Of a stretch of 64,000 bases of DNA, positions 30,966-40,083 are shown one piece after another. Source of the DNA: CAVQZA01 sp963718355 (GTDB lineage Bacteria > Actinomycetota > Thermoleophilia > Gaiellales > Gaiellaceae); NCBI GenBank assembly GCA_963718355.1, contig CAVQZA010000019.1, positions 1 through 64,000 on the forward strand, in the 5' to 3' direction. The translations under genes were made by a program, and so were the position numbers. Every line of letters begins with the position of its first letter. Position 1 is the stretch's first letter. The notes beneath the pieces were generated by a model. It was not told the origin of the DNA and did not search any database. It worked only from the letters and a program-made list of their open reading frames with translations.

Positions 30966-31721
30966 TTGGAAGCACCAGCTAGTGCGCAGCGCCGATCGCC
31001 CGGGTCACTCCGGGCGGTCGGCGTTTCGCGTGCCTTCGACGGCGTTCTGGCCCTCGCGGACGTCGACCTCCAGCTCGAGCGGCACGAGGTCGTCGGGCTG
31101 ATCGGGCCGAACGGCGCCGGCAAGACGACACTCGTGAACGTCCTGACGGGCTTCGATACGCCCACCACCGGGACGGTTGAGCTCGAGAGGCGTGACATCA
31201 CCGGCTGGACGCCCTACCGGCTCGGCCGTACCGGGCTCGCGCGGACGTTTCAGCACGGGCATCTCTTCCGCGCGCTGACGGTGCGCGAGAACGTCGAGGT
31301 GGCCGCGCTCGGCGTAGGCGCCCGAGGGGGAGAGGCGCGGCGGCGGGCGGCCGAGCTCCTGGCGCTGGTCGGGCTCTCGGCCAGGGCGGAGGAGCCGGCG
31401 GCGGTGCTCCCACACGGCGACGAGCGCAAGCTCGGCGTCGCGCGGGCACTTGCGACCAAACCTCATTTCGTGCTGATGGACGAGCCTGCGGCCGGGCTGC
31501 ACGAGGCCGAGATCCCCGATTTCGCGGCTGTCGTCCTGGCGGTACGCGACCAGTTCGACGCGGGCGTGCTGCTCATCGACCACAACGTGCCCCTGATCAT
31601 GGAGGTCTGCGACCGGATCCAGGTGCTCGACCAGGGCCGCACGCTCGCCGAGGGGACTCCTGCCGAGATCCGGGCCAACACCGAGGTCGCGACCGCATAC
31701 CTCGGAGGCACCGGTGGCTGA
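30966..31721 (+). CDS. livG: Liv-type ABC transporter ATP-binding protein LivG
   Basis: Nucleotide-binding subunit of 251 residues. Walker A GPNGAGKTT is at residues 47-55, the signature is the LivG variant LPHGDERKLGVARAL, and Walker B is HFVLMDEPAAGL, followed by the D-loop and a switch histidine in LIDHNVPLI. The best-fitting start is TTG 30966, nine bases after the livK stop; an internal start is possible. Its end overlaps livF by 8 nt. Confidence 0.92.
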   Translation: MEAPASAQRRSPGSLRAVGVSRAFDGVLALADVDLQLERHEVVGLIGPNGAGKTTLVNVLTGFDTPTTGTVELERRDITGWTPYRLGRTGLARTFQHGHLFRALTVRENVEVAALGVGARGGEARRRAAELLALVGLSARAEEPAAVLPHGDERKLGVARALATKPHFVLMDEPAAGLHEAEIPDFAAVVLAVRDQFDAGVLLIDHNVPLIMEVCDRIQVLDQGRTLAEGTPAEIRANTEVATAYLGGTGG

Positions 31722-32430
31722 CGCGGCGGTGCTCGAGGTCTCCGGGCTCGAGGTTCGCTACGGCACCGTGCCCGCGGTGCGGAACGTCGGCTTCGCGGTG
31801 CAGCGAGGCGAGATCGTCGGGCTGATCGGGCCGAACGGCGCCGGAAAGTCGACGACCCTGCACGCGATCATGGGCCTCGTCCCCACGGCCGGCGGCGAGA
31901 TCTCACTCGATGGCCGACCGCTGCGTGGGCTCGCACCCGAGACGATCGCGCGGCTCGGCGTCGCGCTCGTGCCGGAGGGTCGCCACATCTTCTCGGCGCT
32001 CACTGTCGACGAGAATCTCCAGCTCGGCCTGGCCGCGCGCCGCTCGCGCGACGGGCTCGAGGAGGACTACGCCTGGGTGCGCAGCCTGTTCCCAGTGTTG
32101 GCGGAGTTTCGCGGCCGTCACGCGGGCGCGCTCTCGGGCGGTCAGCAGCAGCAGCTCGCAATCGCGCGTGCGCTGCTCGCGCGGCCCGAGGTGCTGCTGC
32201 TCGACGAGCCGTCGCTCGGCCTGGCGCCGACCGTCGTCGAGGCGGTGTTCGCGGCGCTCGGCCAGATCCGCGACCGCGGCGTGACGATTCTCCTCGTCGA
32301 GCAGCGCGCACAGCTCACAGTTGCGTTCGCCGACCGGACGCACGTGATGGCGAACAGCGAGATCCGGCTCACCCTCGGACCGGCCGACGCGGCCGACACT
32401 GCGCGGTTGGCGGCCGCCTACCTCTCGTGA
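31714..32430 (+). CDS. livF: Liv-type ABC transporter ATP-binding protein LivF
   Basis: Second nucleotide-binding subunit, 238 residues. Walker A GPNGAGKST is at residues 39-47, the signature is LSGGQQQQLAIARAL, Walker B is VLLLDEPSLGLAP and the switch histidine is replaced by Gln in LLVEQRAQ, as is usual in LivF. It pairs with LivG to drive the LivHM permeases. The stop overlaps the livH GTG by 4 nt. Confidence 0.93.
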   Translation: MADAAVLEVSGLEVRYGTVPAVRNVGFAVQRGEIVGLIGPNGAGKSTTLHAIMGLVPTAGGEISLDGRPLRGLAPETIARLGVALVPEGRHIFSALTVDENLQLGLAARRSRDGLEEDYAWVRSLFPVLAEFRGRHAGALSGGQQQQLAIARALLARPEVLLLDEPSLGLAPTVVEAVFAALGQIRDRGVTILLVEQRAQLTVAFADRTHVMANSEIRLTLGPADAADTARLAAAYLS

Positions 32431-33311
32431 CACTCCTCCAGCAGCTGATCGACGCCGTCGCGCTCGGCGCGCTCTACGGGCTCGTCGCGGTTGGGATCGG
32501 CCTCGTCTTCGGGATCATGCGGCTGATCAACTTCGCCTACGGCGAGCTGATCACGGCCGGCGGCTACACGCTCGCGATTCTCAGCGGGCAGTCCGCGTGG
32601 GTCGCGATCCTCGCCTGCGTGGCCGTGGTCGTGGCGCTCTCGCTCGTGATGGAGCGGGTGGCCTTCCGGCCGCTGCGCAACGCGTCGCCCGCGACGATGC
32701 TCGTCGCCACCTTCGCGATCAGCTTCATGCTCCAGAACATCTACCTGCTCAAGTTCGGCTCGCGCGGGAGGACGGTCGGGACGCTCGGCGGGCTCAACGG
32801 CGCGATCAAGGTCGGCTCGCTCGACATCCGCTGGATCTCGATCGTGGCGCTGCTAGTCGGCGCCGGCCTCCTCGCGGCGACGACCCTGCTCCTGAACCGG
32901 ACGACGATCGGCCTCCAGATGCGAGCCGCGGCCGCCGACTTCCGCACCGCGCGGCTCCTCGGCGTCCGCGCAAACCGTGTGATCAGCTTCACGTTCCTCG
33001 TCTCCGGCGTGCTCGCGGCGGCCGTGAGCGTCCTTCTCACCGTGCAGGACCCGCTCGTCACACCGGACTACGGCGTCTCGATCACGCTCTTCGCGCTGAT
33101 CGGCGTCGTCGTGGGCGGGCTCGACCGGCTGACGAGCGCCGCGCTCGGCGGCTTTGCGATCGGCTTCGCTAACTCGTTCGTCGGCGCGCGCCTGCCGACG
33201 AGCAGCAGCGCCTACCTCCCGTCGGTGGTCTACGGGCTCGTGATCCTCGTGCTCGTCCTGCGCCCGGCCGGGCTCTTCGCGCCGCGCCGCCGCGCGGTGG
33301 AGCGCGTGTGA
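32427..33311 (+). CDS. livH: Liv-type ABC transporter permease LivH
   Basis: Membrane permease of 294 residues with about eight hydrophobic spans. The N-terminus LLQQLIDAVALGALYGLVAV and the following GLVFGIMRLINFAYGELI are hallmark LivH segments. The cytoplasmic coupling segment is at RLLGVRANRVISF. It starts at GTG overlapping the livF stop, and its own end overlaps livM, so the five transporter genes form one translationally coupled unit. Confidence 0.93.
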   Translation: MTLLQQLIDAVALGALYGLVAVGIGLVFGIMRLINFAYGELITAGGYTLAILSGQSAWVAILACVAVVVALSLVMERVAFRPLRNASPATMLVATFAISFMLQNIYLLKFGSRGRTVGTLGGLNGAIKVGSLDIRWISIVALLVGAGLLAATTLLLNRTTIGLQMRAAAADFRTARLLGVRANRVISFTFLVSGVLAAAVSVLLTVQDPLVTPDYGVSITLFALIGVVVGGLDRLTSAALGGFAIGFANSFVGARLPTSSSAYLPSVVYGLVILVLVLRPAGLFAPRRRAVERV

Positions 33312-34306
33312 AGGCTCTCGTCCAGCTCGCCGGGCCGATGGCGCTGATCGCGGCTGTGGCCGCGTTCGGGAGCTCGGTCACGGCGGCGCACAAGCTCGAG
33401 TTCGAGAGTGCGCTCGTGAGCACGGCGATCGTGGTCGCGCTCTACGTCTTCATCGGCAACTCGGGCGTGATCTCGTTCGGCCAGATGAGCTTCGTCGCCG
33501 TCGGCGCATTTCTCTCGGGAATCCTCACCATCGACGCGCAGCAGAAGAGCTTCGTGCTCCCGGGCCTCTTCCCGGTGCTCCGCAACACGCACGTCGGCAC
33601 GCCGCTCTCGCTCCTGCTCGCGGCGCTTGTCGGCGGGATCTACGCGCTGCTTGTCGCCCTGGTGCTGATGCGGCTTTCCGGCTTGCCGGCGGGCATCGCG
33701 ACGTTCGCGGTGCTCGGGATCACCTACAACCTGTTTCGCAACTGGGAGAAGATCGGCCCGGCTGCGCAAGCGCTCAACTCCGTCCCGGGTGTCTCGATCT
33801 GGGCGCTGATGCTCGGCTGCCTGATCAGCGTCGTCGCGGCCTACGGCTACCAGCGCAGCCGCTTCGGGCGGCAGCTTCGCGCGACTCGCGAGGATCCGGC
33901 TGCCGCGCAGGCGAGCGGGATCGACGTCTATCGCCAGCGGCTCGTCGCCTTCACACTGAGCGGAGCTCTTGCGGCCTTCGCCGGCGGGCTTCTCGTTCAC
34001 GAGCTCGGCAGCATCACCACCGATCAGCTCTACCTCGAGCTGACCTTCGTCACGCTCGCGATGCTCGTGGTCGGCGGAGTGGGCAGCCTGTGGGGCGCGG
34101 TGGTGGGCGCGCTGCTCGTGAGCGGCGTCGACTCGTTTCTCGGCGACGCCGAGAACACGGTGCACATCGGCTTCAGGCTCACGCTTCCGGAGGGCTCGAG
34201 GCTCGTCCTGCTCGGGGCGCTGATGGCGCTCGTGCTGATCCTGCGGCCGTCGGGAATCACGGGTAGCAAGGAGTTCTCGCTGTCGTGGCTCCGCAGGCGG
34301 CGATAG
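33308..34306 (+). CDS. livM: Liv-type ABC transporter permease LivM
   Basis: Second permease subunit of 332 residues with roughly nine spans. NSGVISFGQMSFVAVGAF is the conserved LivM segment and the coupling motif region is FGRQLRATREDPAAAQASGID. The C-terminus VGGVGSLWGAVVGALLV is standard. It completes the importer K-G-F-H-M. The ligand is probably the substrate of the surrounding catabolic genes. It starts at GTG 33308. Confidence 0.93.
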   Translation: MKALVQLAGPMALIAAVAAFGSSVTAAHKLEFESALVSTAIVVALYVFIGNSGVISFGQMSFVAVGAFLSGILTIDAQQKSFVLPGLFPVLRNTHVGTPLSLLLAALVGGIYALLVALVLMRLSGLPAGIATFAVLGITYNLFRNWEKIGPAAQALNSVPGVSIWALMLGCLISVVAAYGYQRSRFGRQLRATREDPAAAQASGIDVYRQRLVAFTLSGALAAFAGGLLVHELGSITTDQLYLELTFVTLAMLVVGGVGSLWGAVVGALLVSGVDSFLGDAENTVHIGFRLTLPEGSRLVLLGALMALVLILRPSGITGSKEFSLSWLRRRR

Positions 34307-34309
34307 GGT
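34304..34309 (+). promoter_or_regulatory. Candidate -10 element (TAGGGT) for a leaderless M32 carboxypeptidase transcript
   Basis: TAGGGT overlaps the livM stop codon and ends 7 nt before the GTG start of the carboxypeptidase gene. Confidence 0.35.
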
Positions 34310-34316
34310 CACCTTT

Positions 34317-35798
34317 GTGAGCACGCCCGCCGCCTTCGACGAGCTCCGCCTCCGCATGGCCGAGCTGCACGATCTCCAGCACGTCGGGGGGCTCCTCTTC
34401 TGGGATCAGCGGACAAAGATGCCGCCGGCCGGCTCCGAGTCGCGTGCCGAGCAGGTCGCGACGCTCGGACGGATCGCGCACGAGCGTTTCGTCGATCCCG
34501 CCGTCGGCAAGCTGCTCGACGAGCTGCGCAGCTACGAGGACGGGCTGCCTCGCGAATCGTTCGAGGCGAGCCTGATTCGCGTCACCCGCCGCGACTGGGA
34601 GAAGTCGACGCAGGTGCCTCCGAGCCTGACCGCGGAGATGCGGCGCACCGGCGCGCTCGGCTTCCGCGCCTGGGCGGACGCACGCGCGGCTTCCGACTTC
34701 AGCCTGCTCGCGCCGCACCTCGAGGCGAATCTCGAGCTCAAGCAGCGCTACGTCGCGTGCTTTGCGCGGGCCGCGGAGTCGTACGACATCCTGCTCGACG
34801 ACTACGAGCCGCAGATGAAGACGGCCGAGGTTCGCGCCGTGTTCGACGAGCTGAAGCGCGACCTGATTCCGCTCGTTCACGGTGCCGAGAATCCCGACGC
34901 GACGCCGGCGCTCGAGCTGCCGCGGAACGGGCAGGAGCGCTTTGCGCGGCGCGTACTCGACCGGCTCGGCTTCAACGAGAGCTCGTGGCGGCTCGACGAG
35001 ACCGCGCACCCGTTCATGTCGAGCCCCGGCTACGGCGACGTTCGCCTCACCACCCGCTGGGAGGCGGGGCTCAACTGGCTTTTCGGCGCGATCCACGAGT
35101 TCGGACACGGCGTCTACGAGCGCGACATCCCGGCCGAGCTCGCCCGGACGCCGCTCGGCGGCGGTGTCTCGCTCGGCCTGCACGAGTCGCAGAGCCGCAC
35201 CTGGGAGAACCTCGTCGGGCGCAGCCGGCCGTTCTGGCGGTTCTTCTATCCGCAGCTCCAGGAGGCGTTCCCGGAGCACTTCGGGTCGCTGGCCGAGGAC
35301 GAGTTCTACCGCGTCACCAACCGCGTCGAGCCGTCCCTGATCCGGGTCGACGCCGACGAGGTCAGCTACAACCTCCACATCATCCTGCGCTTCGAGCTGG
35401 AGCAGGAGCTGATCGAGGGTCGCCTTGCGGTCGCCGACCTGCCCGCGGCGTGGAACGAGCGGTTCGAGGAGTACCTCGGGATTCCCGTCCCGTCCGACCG
35501 CGAGGGCGTGCTCCAGGACATGCACTGGGCGGGCGGCGCGATCGGCTACTTCCCGACCTACGCGCTCGGCAACGTGATGTCGGTGCAGATCTGGGAGCGC
35601 GTGCGCGCCGACCTGCCGGAGCTCGACGAGCAGTTCGCCCGCGGCGAGTTCGAGCCGCTTCGCGCCTGGTACGGCGAGCATCTGTACCGGTACGGCCGCA
35701 TGTTCACGCCGCAGGAGACGCTCGAGCTCGCGTCCGGGTCGCGGCTCGACGCGGGACCGTACCTGCGGTATCTGGGCGCGAAGTACGCGGCCGGATGA
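34317..35798 (+). CDS. M32-family carboxypeptidase (Taq carboxypeptidase-like)
   Basis: Cytosolic zinc carboxypeptidase of 493 residues with broad specificity. The zinc motif is H260-E-F-G-H264, with the third ligand in HESQSRTWEN about 30 residues on. Other family signatures are DVRLTTRW, the IRVDADEVSYNLHI segment and GYFPTYALGN. The length matches the family norm of about 500. It is followed by PanE-like genes with an ATGA overlap. In this cluster it could trim peptides or amide conjugates, but it may be a general housekeeping peptidase. Confidence 0.92.
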   Translation: MSTPAAFDELRLRMAELHDLQHVGGLLFWDQRTKMPPAGSESRAEQVATLGRIAHERFVDPAVGKLLDELRSYEDGLPRESFEASLIRVTRRDWEKSTQVPPSLTAEMRRTGALGFRAWADARAASDFSLLAPHLEANLELKQRYVACFARAAESYDILLDDYEPQMKTAEVRAVFDELKRDLIPLVHGAENPDATPALELPRNGQERFARRVLDRLGFNESSWRLDETAHPFMSSPGYGDVRLTTRWEAGLNWLFGAIHEFGHGVYERDIPAELARTPLGGGVSLGLHESQSRTWENLVGRSRPFWRFFYPQLQEAFPEHFGSLAEDEFYRVTNRVEPSLIRVDADEVSYNLHIILRFELEQELIEGRLAVADLPAAWNERFEEYLGIPVPSDREGVLQDMHWAGGAIGYFPTYALGNVMSVQIWERVRADLPELDEQFARGEFEPLRAWYGEHLYRYGRMFTPQETLELASGSRLDAGPYLRYLGAKYAAG

Positions 35799-36715
35799 TC
35801 TCGCGCGTCTGCGTTGTCGGAGCGGGCGTGATCGGCAGCCTGTTCGCCGGGCACCTCGCGCGCGTCGCCGAAGTGAGCGTGTTGGCGCGGCGGCAGGAGC
35901 ACGCGGACTCGTTGAACGCCGACGGCCTGCGCATCTCCGGTCGCAGTGACTTCACGGCCCGGCTCGTCGCCTCGACCGACCCGGGCGCACTGCCCGACCC
36001 GGATCTCGTGATCGTCGCATGCAAGGGCACCGACCTCGAGCCCGTCGCCGCGCGGCTGGAGGGGTGGTTCGACGGAGCTGTGGTGCTGACAGTCCAGAAC
36101 GGGCTCGGCGCGGAGGAGATCGTGCGTGCCCACGGCGAGTGGCAGCTCGTCTCCGGCGTCACGTTCATGAGCGGCACCAGGCACGCCGATGCGCACGTCG
36201 AGTACATCCTCGACACGGAGACGTGGGTCGGCCCGTACGAGGACACGCCGGAAGCGGTCGCCGTCGAGATCGCCGAGCTGATCCGCGCCTCGGGGCTGAA
36301 GGCCGAGTCGTTTCCCGATCTGCGACCGGCGCAGTGGTCGAAGCTGATCTTCAACGCGACGGTCAATGCCGTCGCCGCGCTGACCGGGCTGCCGCACGAC
36401 CCGCACTTCGCCGCCGAGCAGCGGCCGTCGGACCTCGGCTTCCTGGTTCACGACCTGATCGAAGAGGGCAAGCGGGTTGCGGCGGCGGCAGGAATCCCGC
36501 TGCGAGAGGATCCGTGGGAGATGAACGTCCTGGCGACCCGGCGCGGCAGCGCTCACTATCCGTCGATGCTCGAGGATGTCGAAGCGCATCGGCCCACCGA
36601 GATCGAGCTGATCACGGGTGCGCTCGTCCGCGAGGCGCAGCGGCACGGCGTCGAGGCGCCGCTCCACACGGCCATGTACCGGCTGGTCACGGCGAAGGAG
36701 GCGAGCTACTCGTGA
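35795..36715 (+). CDS. 2-Dehydropantoate 2-reductase-family protein (1)
   Basis: ApbA/PanE-family NADPH-dependent 2-oxoacid reductase, 306 residues. The Rossmann motif GAGVIGSLFAGHL is at residues 8-20, the conserved asparagine is in VQNGLGAEE, and the catalytic lysine lies in QWSKLIFNATVNAV. It is the first of two adjacent homologues. Two copies side by side in a catabolic context make pantothenate synthesis unlikely, and reduction of pathway 2-oxo acids more likely. Starts overlap the preceding stop (ATGA) and its stop overlaps the next GTG. Confidence 0.87.
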   Translation: MISRVCVVGAGVIGSLFAGHLARVAEVSVLARRQEHADSLNADGLRISGRSDFTARLVASTDPGALPDPDLVIVACKGTDLEPVAARLEGWFDGAVVLTVQNGLGAEEIVRAHGEWQLVSGVTFMSGTRHADAHVEYILDTETWVGPYEDTPEAVAVEIAELIRASGLKAESFPDLRPAQWSKLIFNATVNAVAALTGLPHDPHFAAEQRPSDLGFLVHDLIEEGKRVAAAAGIPLREDPWEMNVLATRRGSAHYPSMLEDVEAHRPTEIELITGALVREAQRHGVEAPLHTAMYRLVTAKEASYS

Positions 36716-37626
36716 GAGTCGCGATCGTGGGTTGCGGCGCCGTCGGTTCGCTGTTCGCGGCGAACCTCTCGCTGCTCGACGACGTCGAGGTGTGGGCCTA
36801 CGACCTCGCACAGGATCACGTCGATGCGATCAACCGCGACGGCCTTCGCCTCTCGGGCGCCGGCGATGTGCTCGGCCATCCGCGCGCGACGAGTGACGCC
36901 GCCGACCTGCCGCCGTGCGACTTCGGCATCGTGCTGACGAAGGCGATGCACACCGAGGGCGCGATCGCGGCAACGGCCCACGCGTTCGCCGAGGGCTCGG
37001 TCTGCACGGTGCAGAACGGGATCGGCAACGAGGAGGTGCTGGCCGCCCACGTCGAGCGGGTGATCCGCGGCACCACGTTCCCCGCCGGCCGCGTCGTGGA
37101 GCCCGGCCATGTGCAGTGGGACGTGAAAGGCGACACGACGCTCGGCCCGTTCGAGCCGAAGCCCGCGCCCATGGCGGAGATCGAGCGCCTTGCCGACGCC
37201 TGCACGCGCGCCGGGATGCCGACGAAGGCGGTCGCGGACGCGCGCGGCGCGCAGTGGCGGAAGGTGATCTTCAACTCGGCGACCAATCCGATCGGCGCGC
37301 TCACCCGCCTCACCCACGGTCAGACGTGCGAGCTGCCGCCGCTGCGCGCGCTGATCAGCAGGCTCGTCGACGAGGGCAAGGCCGTCGCCGCCGCGCAGGG
37401 GATCGTCCTCGACGCCGACCCCGAGGATCTGATCGACCACGCTGCGAAGCCGGAGGTCGCCTACGGCCACAAGGCGTCGATGCTGCAGGACGTGCTCGCG
37501 GAGCGGCAGACCGAGATCGACTGGCTCAACGGCGGTATCGTCCGCTTCGGCGAGCAGACGGGCGTGCCGACGCCTCTGAACCGGGCGATCTGGGCCCTCG
37601 TGAAAGGACTGGAGCAGTCATGGTGA
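36712..37626 (+). CDS. 2-Dehydropantoate 2-reductase-family protein (2)
   Basis: Second PanE-like reductase, 304 residues from GTG 36712. The cofactor motif is GCGAVGSLFAANL, the conserved asparagine is in VQNGIGNEE and the lysine is in QWRKVIFNSATNPIGAL. It shares the architecture of its neighbour but is clearly diverged, so this is an old tandem duplication or two separate acquisitions. It overlaps the first reductase by 4 nt and the next M24 gene by 7 nt. Confidence 0.87.
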   Translation: MRVAIVGCGAVGSLFAANLSLLDDVEVWAYDLAQDHVDAINRDGLRLSGAGDVLGHPRATSDAADLPPCDFGIVLTKAMHTEGAIAATAHAFAEGSVCTVQNGIGNEEVLAAHVERVIRGTTFPAGRVVEPGHVQWDVKGDTTLGPFEPKPAPMAEIERLADACTRAGMPTKAVADARGAQWRKVIFNSATNPIGALTRLTHGQTCELPPLRALISRLVDEGKAVAAAQGIVLDADPEDLIDHAAKPEVAYGHKASMLQDVLAERQTEIDWLNGGIVRFGEQTGVPTPLNRAIWALVKGLEQSW

Positions 37627-38729
37627 CGACCGAGATCGACCGGCGCTACGCGCGCGTGCGGGAGGCGATGGCCAAGGAGGGCGTGGACGCGCTGATCGTG
37701 TCCGGCAACGAGTACTCCGGATTCGAGGGCGCGGTCAGGTACATGTCCGGCTTCGTGATCGTCCACCGCTACGCCTACGTGCTGCTCCCGCTCGAGGGCG
37801 AGCCGTCGATCGTGTTCCCGAGCGAGGCGCGCTACGTGGGCGAGCACGGGACGACGTGGATCGAGGATCAGGTCTTCGTCGATCACCCCGGCGCCTGGCT
37901 GGCCGACCGGCTCAAGGGCAAGCGGGTCGCCGTCTTCGGGCTCGACTACATCATGCCCGCGCGCGACTACCGTGCCCTCGAAGGCCTCGACCTCGTTCCG
38001 TTCGACGTCGAGTTCGACCTCGCCCGGGCGGTCAAGAGCGAGTACGAGCTGTGGTCGGTTCAGGACAGCGTCCGCATCAACACCGAGGGCTTCTGGATCT
38101 TCCTCGAGAACTACGAGGCGGGGAAGACCGAGCGCGAGGTGCTTGCGCCGTGCGAGCAGTACTTCGTCGCCGAGGGCTGCGGGCGCCTGACGATGGACAT
38201 GGTGCTCGCCGGCCCCGACGGGTCGGCACTACCGGAGTTCAAGATCGCCGGCGACCGGGTGATCGAGGCGACCGATCTCGTGCTGCCGTCGCTCGAGATT
38301 GCAGGCCCCGGCGGCCACTGGGTCGAGGTCTCGCGCGCGATCACGATGGGGGCGCCGTCGGAGGAGACGGGCCGGATGATGGAGGCCTACGACGAGTACT
38401 ACGCGTCGGCCAAGGAGGTGATGAAAGCAGGCGCGACCGCTCATGACGTCCATCGCGCCGTGTCTCGCGGCTTCACCGATCGCGGCTTCAAGCTCGGTCA
38501 CGTCACCGGCCACTCGATCGGGATGACGATGATCGAGTTCCCGAAGATCGGCGAGGGCGTCGAGACGGTGCTCGAGGAGAACATGGTCTTCTCGATGCAT
38601 CCGCACGCGATCTCGGCGGACGGGCAGGCGTGCCTCTACATGCAGGACACATGGCTCGTCGGGCCTGACGGCGGCGAGCCGCTCGCCGATCTGCCGATGC
38701 GGATCTACTTCGGCTCCGAGACGCGCTAG
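37620..38729 (+). CDS. M24-family pita-bread protein (2) with substituted metal ligands
   Basis: A 369-residue creatinase/prolidase-fold protein. The fold markers are present, including the catalytic-region histidine in TGHSIGMTMIEFP. The five metal ligands of M24 peptidases appear changed: the two aspartates align to Glu in SLEIAGPGG and in WVEVSR, the IEPG glutamate is His in MHPHAIS, and the last glutamate is Gln in LYMQDTW. Such a site could hold a different metal or none, as in creatinase. It is probably a C-N hydrolase for a pathway compound rather than a peptidase. It ends the rightward gene run. Confidence 0.83.
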   Translation: MVTTEIDRRYARVREAMAKEGVDALIVSGNEYSGFEGAVRYMSGFVIVHRYAYVLLPLEGEPSIVFPSEARYVGEHGTTWIEDQVFVDHPGAWLADRLKGKRVAVFGLDYIMPARDYRALEGLDLVPFDVEFDLARAVKSEYELWSVQDSVRINTEGFWIFLENYEAGKTEREVLAPCEQYFVAEGCGRLTMDMVLAGPDGSALPEFKIAGDRVIEATDLVLPSLEIAGPGGHWVEVSRAITMGAPSEETGRMMEAYDEYYASAKEVMKAGATAHDVHRAVSRGFTDRGFKLGHVTGHSIGMTMIEFPKIGEGVETVLEENMVFSMHPHAISADGQACLYMQDTWLVGPDGGEPLADLPMRIYFGSETR

Positions 38730-38895
38730 ATGGTTGATGCCATGCCCGTGTGCGTCTGGGGATGGTTCAGACCAAGCAGGGCGTTCGGGTAGTCCGCAGG
38801 CCAGGCGGGCTCGCCTGGTCAAGGGCTAGCCGGGCGATCCTGCGCCGAGTCTGGGCCACCAGCCAGACGCGCGCAGGTGTGGCATCAGCCATCTA
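38727..38895. repeat. Long imperfect inverted repeat spanning stop codon to stop codon
   Basis: The whole gap between the convergent M24 and M29 genes folds back on itself. The left end (from 38727, AGATGGTTGATGCC) is complementary to the right end (GGCATCAGCCATCT, ending 38892). Further matching blocks follow inwards (GTCTGG, CAGAC, GCAGG), and the centre is the palindrome CCAGGCG/CGCCTGG at 38801-38818. Arms are about 80 nt with several mismatches. It could work as a bidirectional terminator or be a degenerate miniature element. Confidence 0.7.
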
Positions 38896-40083
38896 TAGCT
38901 GCCAGTCGCCGCGCTGCAGCACGGGGACGCGCACGCCGGCTGCGGTGATCCCGGTCACCGTGACCTCGTCGCTGCCGATCATGAAGTCGGTGTGCACCTC
39001 GCTCACGTTCAGCCTCGGTAGATCCTCCGGAAGCACGGACGACTCGTAGCCGGCGCCGAAGGCGAGGTGGCTCGCGGCGTTCTCATCGAGCAGCGTCTCG
39101 TAGAAGACCCGGCCGAGCGCGCCGACGCGGCTCGCGCCGTCGACGAGCGCGACCTCGCCGAGCCGGCCGGCGCCGTCGTCGGTGGCGAGCTCGCCGCGGA
39201 GCGCGTCGGCTCCCGACTCGGAGTGCAGCTCGGTGACGACACCGCCCTCGAAGCGAAGCTCGAGCCCGCGTACGACGACGTCCGCCGCGAAGAACGGCAT
39301 CGTTGCGCGGGCGACGCCGTCGACGCGCTCGGGATCCGGCGCGGTGAAGGTCTCCTCGGTCGGCAGGTTCGGCAGGTGGACGACTCCGTCGACCGTCATG
39401 CTCGCACCGCTCTGCCAGCGGCTCGTCGGCAGCAAGCCGACGGTGAGATCGGTGCCCGGGCCTTCGAAGTGGAGCGCGTCGAATGCGTGGTCGTTGAGAC
39501 GGCCGGTTGCCTTGCCCAGTGCGGCGACGCGCGCGTCCCAGGCGGCGGCCGGGTCGTCCTCGTCGAGGCGGCAGACGTGCTCGACCGCCTCCCATAGCGC
39601 CTCGAGCGCGGCGTCGGGCTCGAGCTCCTGGAAGGCGAGTTGCCCCCATGCCGCGGTGGGGCACGGCGCGACGCACCAGTTGACCGTGCGCTCGTTGACG
39701 AGCTCGACGTACTCCTTCAGCGACGGCAGCCGGTCGCGGGCGACGAGAGCGGGATCGAGGTCGTCGTAGAGCGTGGGAGCGACCGTGCCGTTGAGCGCGA
39801 TGATCGCTCCCCGCTCCTCGCCGAGCTGCCGTACGCGGTCGCCGTACCACGACGGCACCCAGTCGAGCGTCTCCGGCGCCGCGTGCTCGAGGCGAATGCG
39901 CTTCACCCAGGGGTCGAAGTAGCTGACGTCGACGAAGCGCGCGCCGGCACGGTACGCCGCTGCGGCGATCGCACGGGTCGCGTCCTCGCGGCCGGGCTCG
40001 CAGTCGACGAAGACGATCTGCCCGGGCTGGATGTTGGCGCCGACGCGGACGATCAGCTCCGCGAGCCGGTCGACGCGGCTCAC
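38893..40083 (-). CDS. M29-family aminopeptidase (AmpS/AmpT-like)
   Basis: Dimetal aminopeptidase of 396 residues related to thermophilic aminopeptidase T. The metal ligands are in NLPTEETF (Glu), GEVALVD (Glu), the ENAASHLAFG region (His) and the C-terminal NVSEVHTDFMIG (His, Asp). The N-terminus LAELIVRVGANIQPGQIVFV is standard. It starts at GTG 40083, overlapping the xdhC stop by one base, so the two are cotranscribed leftward and converge on the 15-38.7 kb run. Confidence 0.92.
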   Translation of the reverse strand: MSRVDRLAELIVRVGANIQPGQIVFVDCEPGREDATRAIAAAAYRAGARFVDVSYFDPWVKRIRLEHAAPETLDWVPSWYGDRVRQLGEERGAIIALNGTVAPTLYDDLDPALVARDRLPSLKEYVELVNERTVNWCVAPCPTAAWGQLAFQELEPDAALEALWEAVEHVCRLDEDDPAAAWDARVAALGKATGRLNDHAFDALHFEGPGTDLTVGLLPTSRWQSGASMTVDGVVHLPNLPTEETFTAPDPERVDGVARATMPFFAADVVVRGLELRFEGGVVTELHSESGADALRGELATDDGAGRLGEVALVDGASRVGALGRVFYETLLDENAASHLAFGAGYESSVLPEDLPRLNVSEVHTDFMIGSDEVTVTGITAAGVRVPVLQRGDWQL

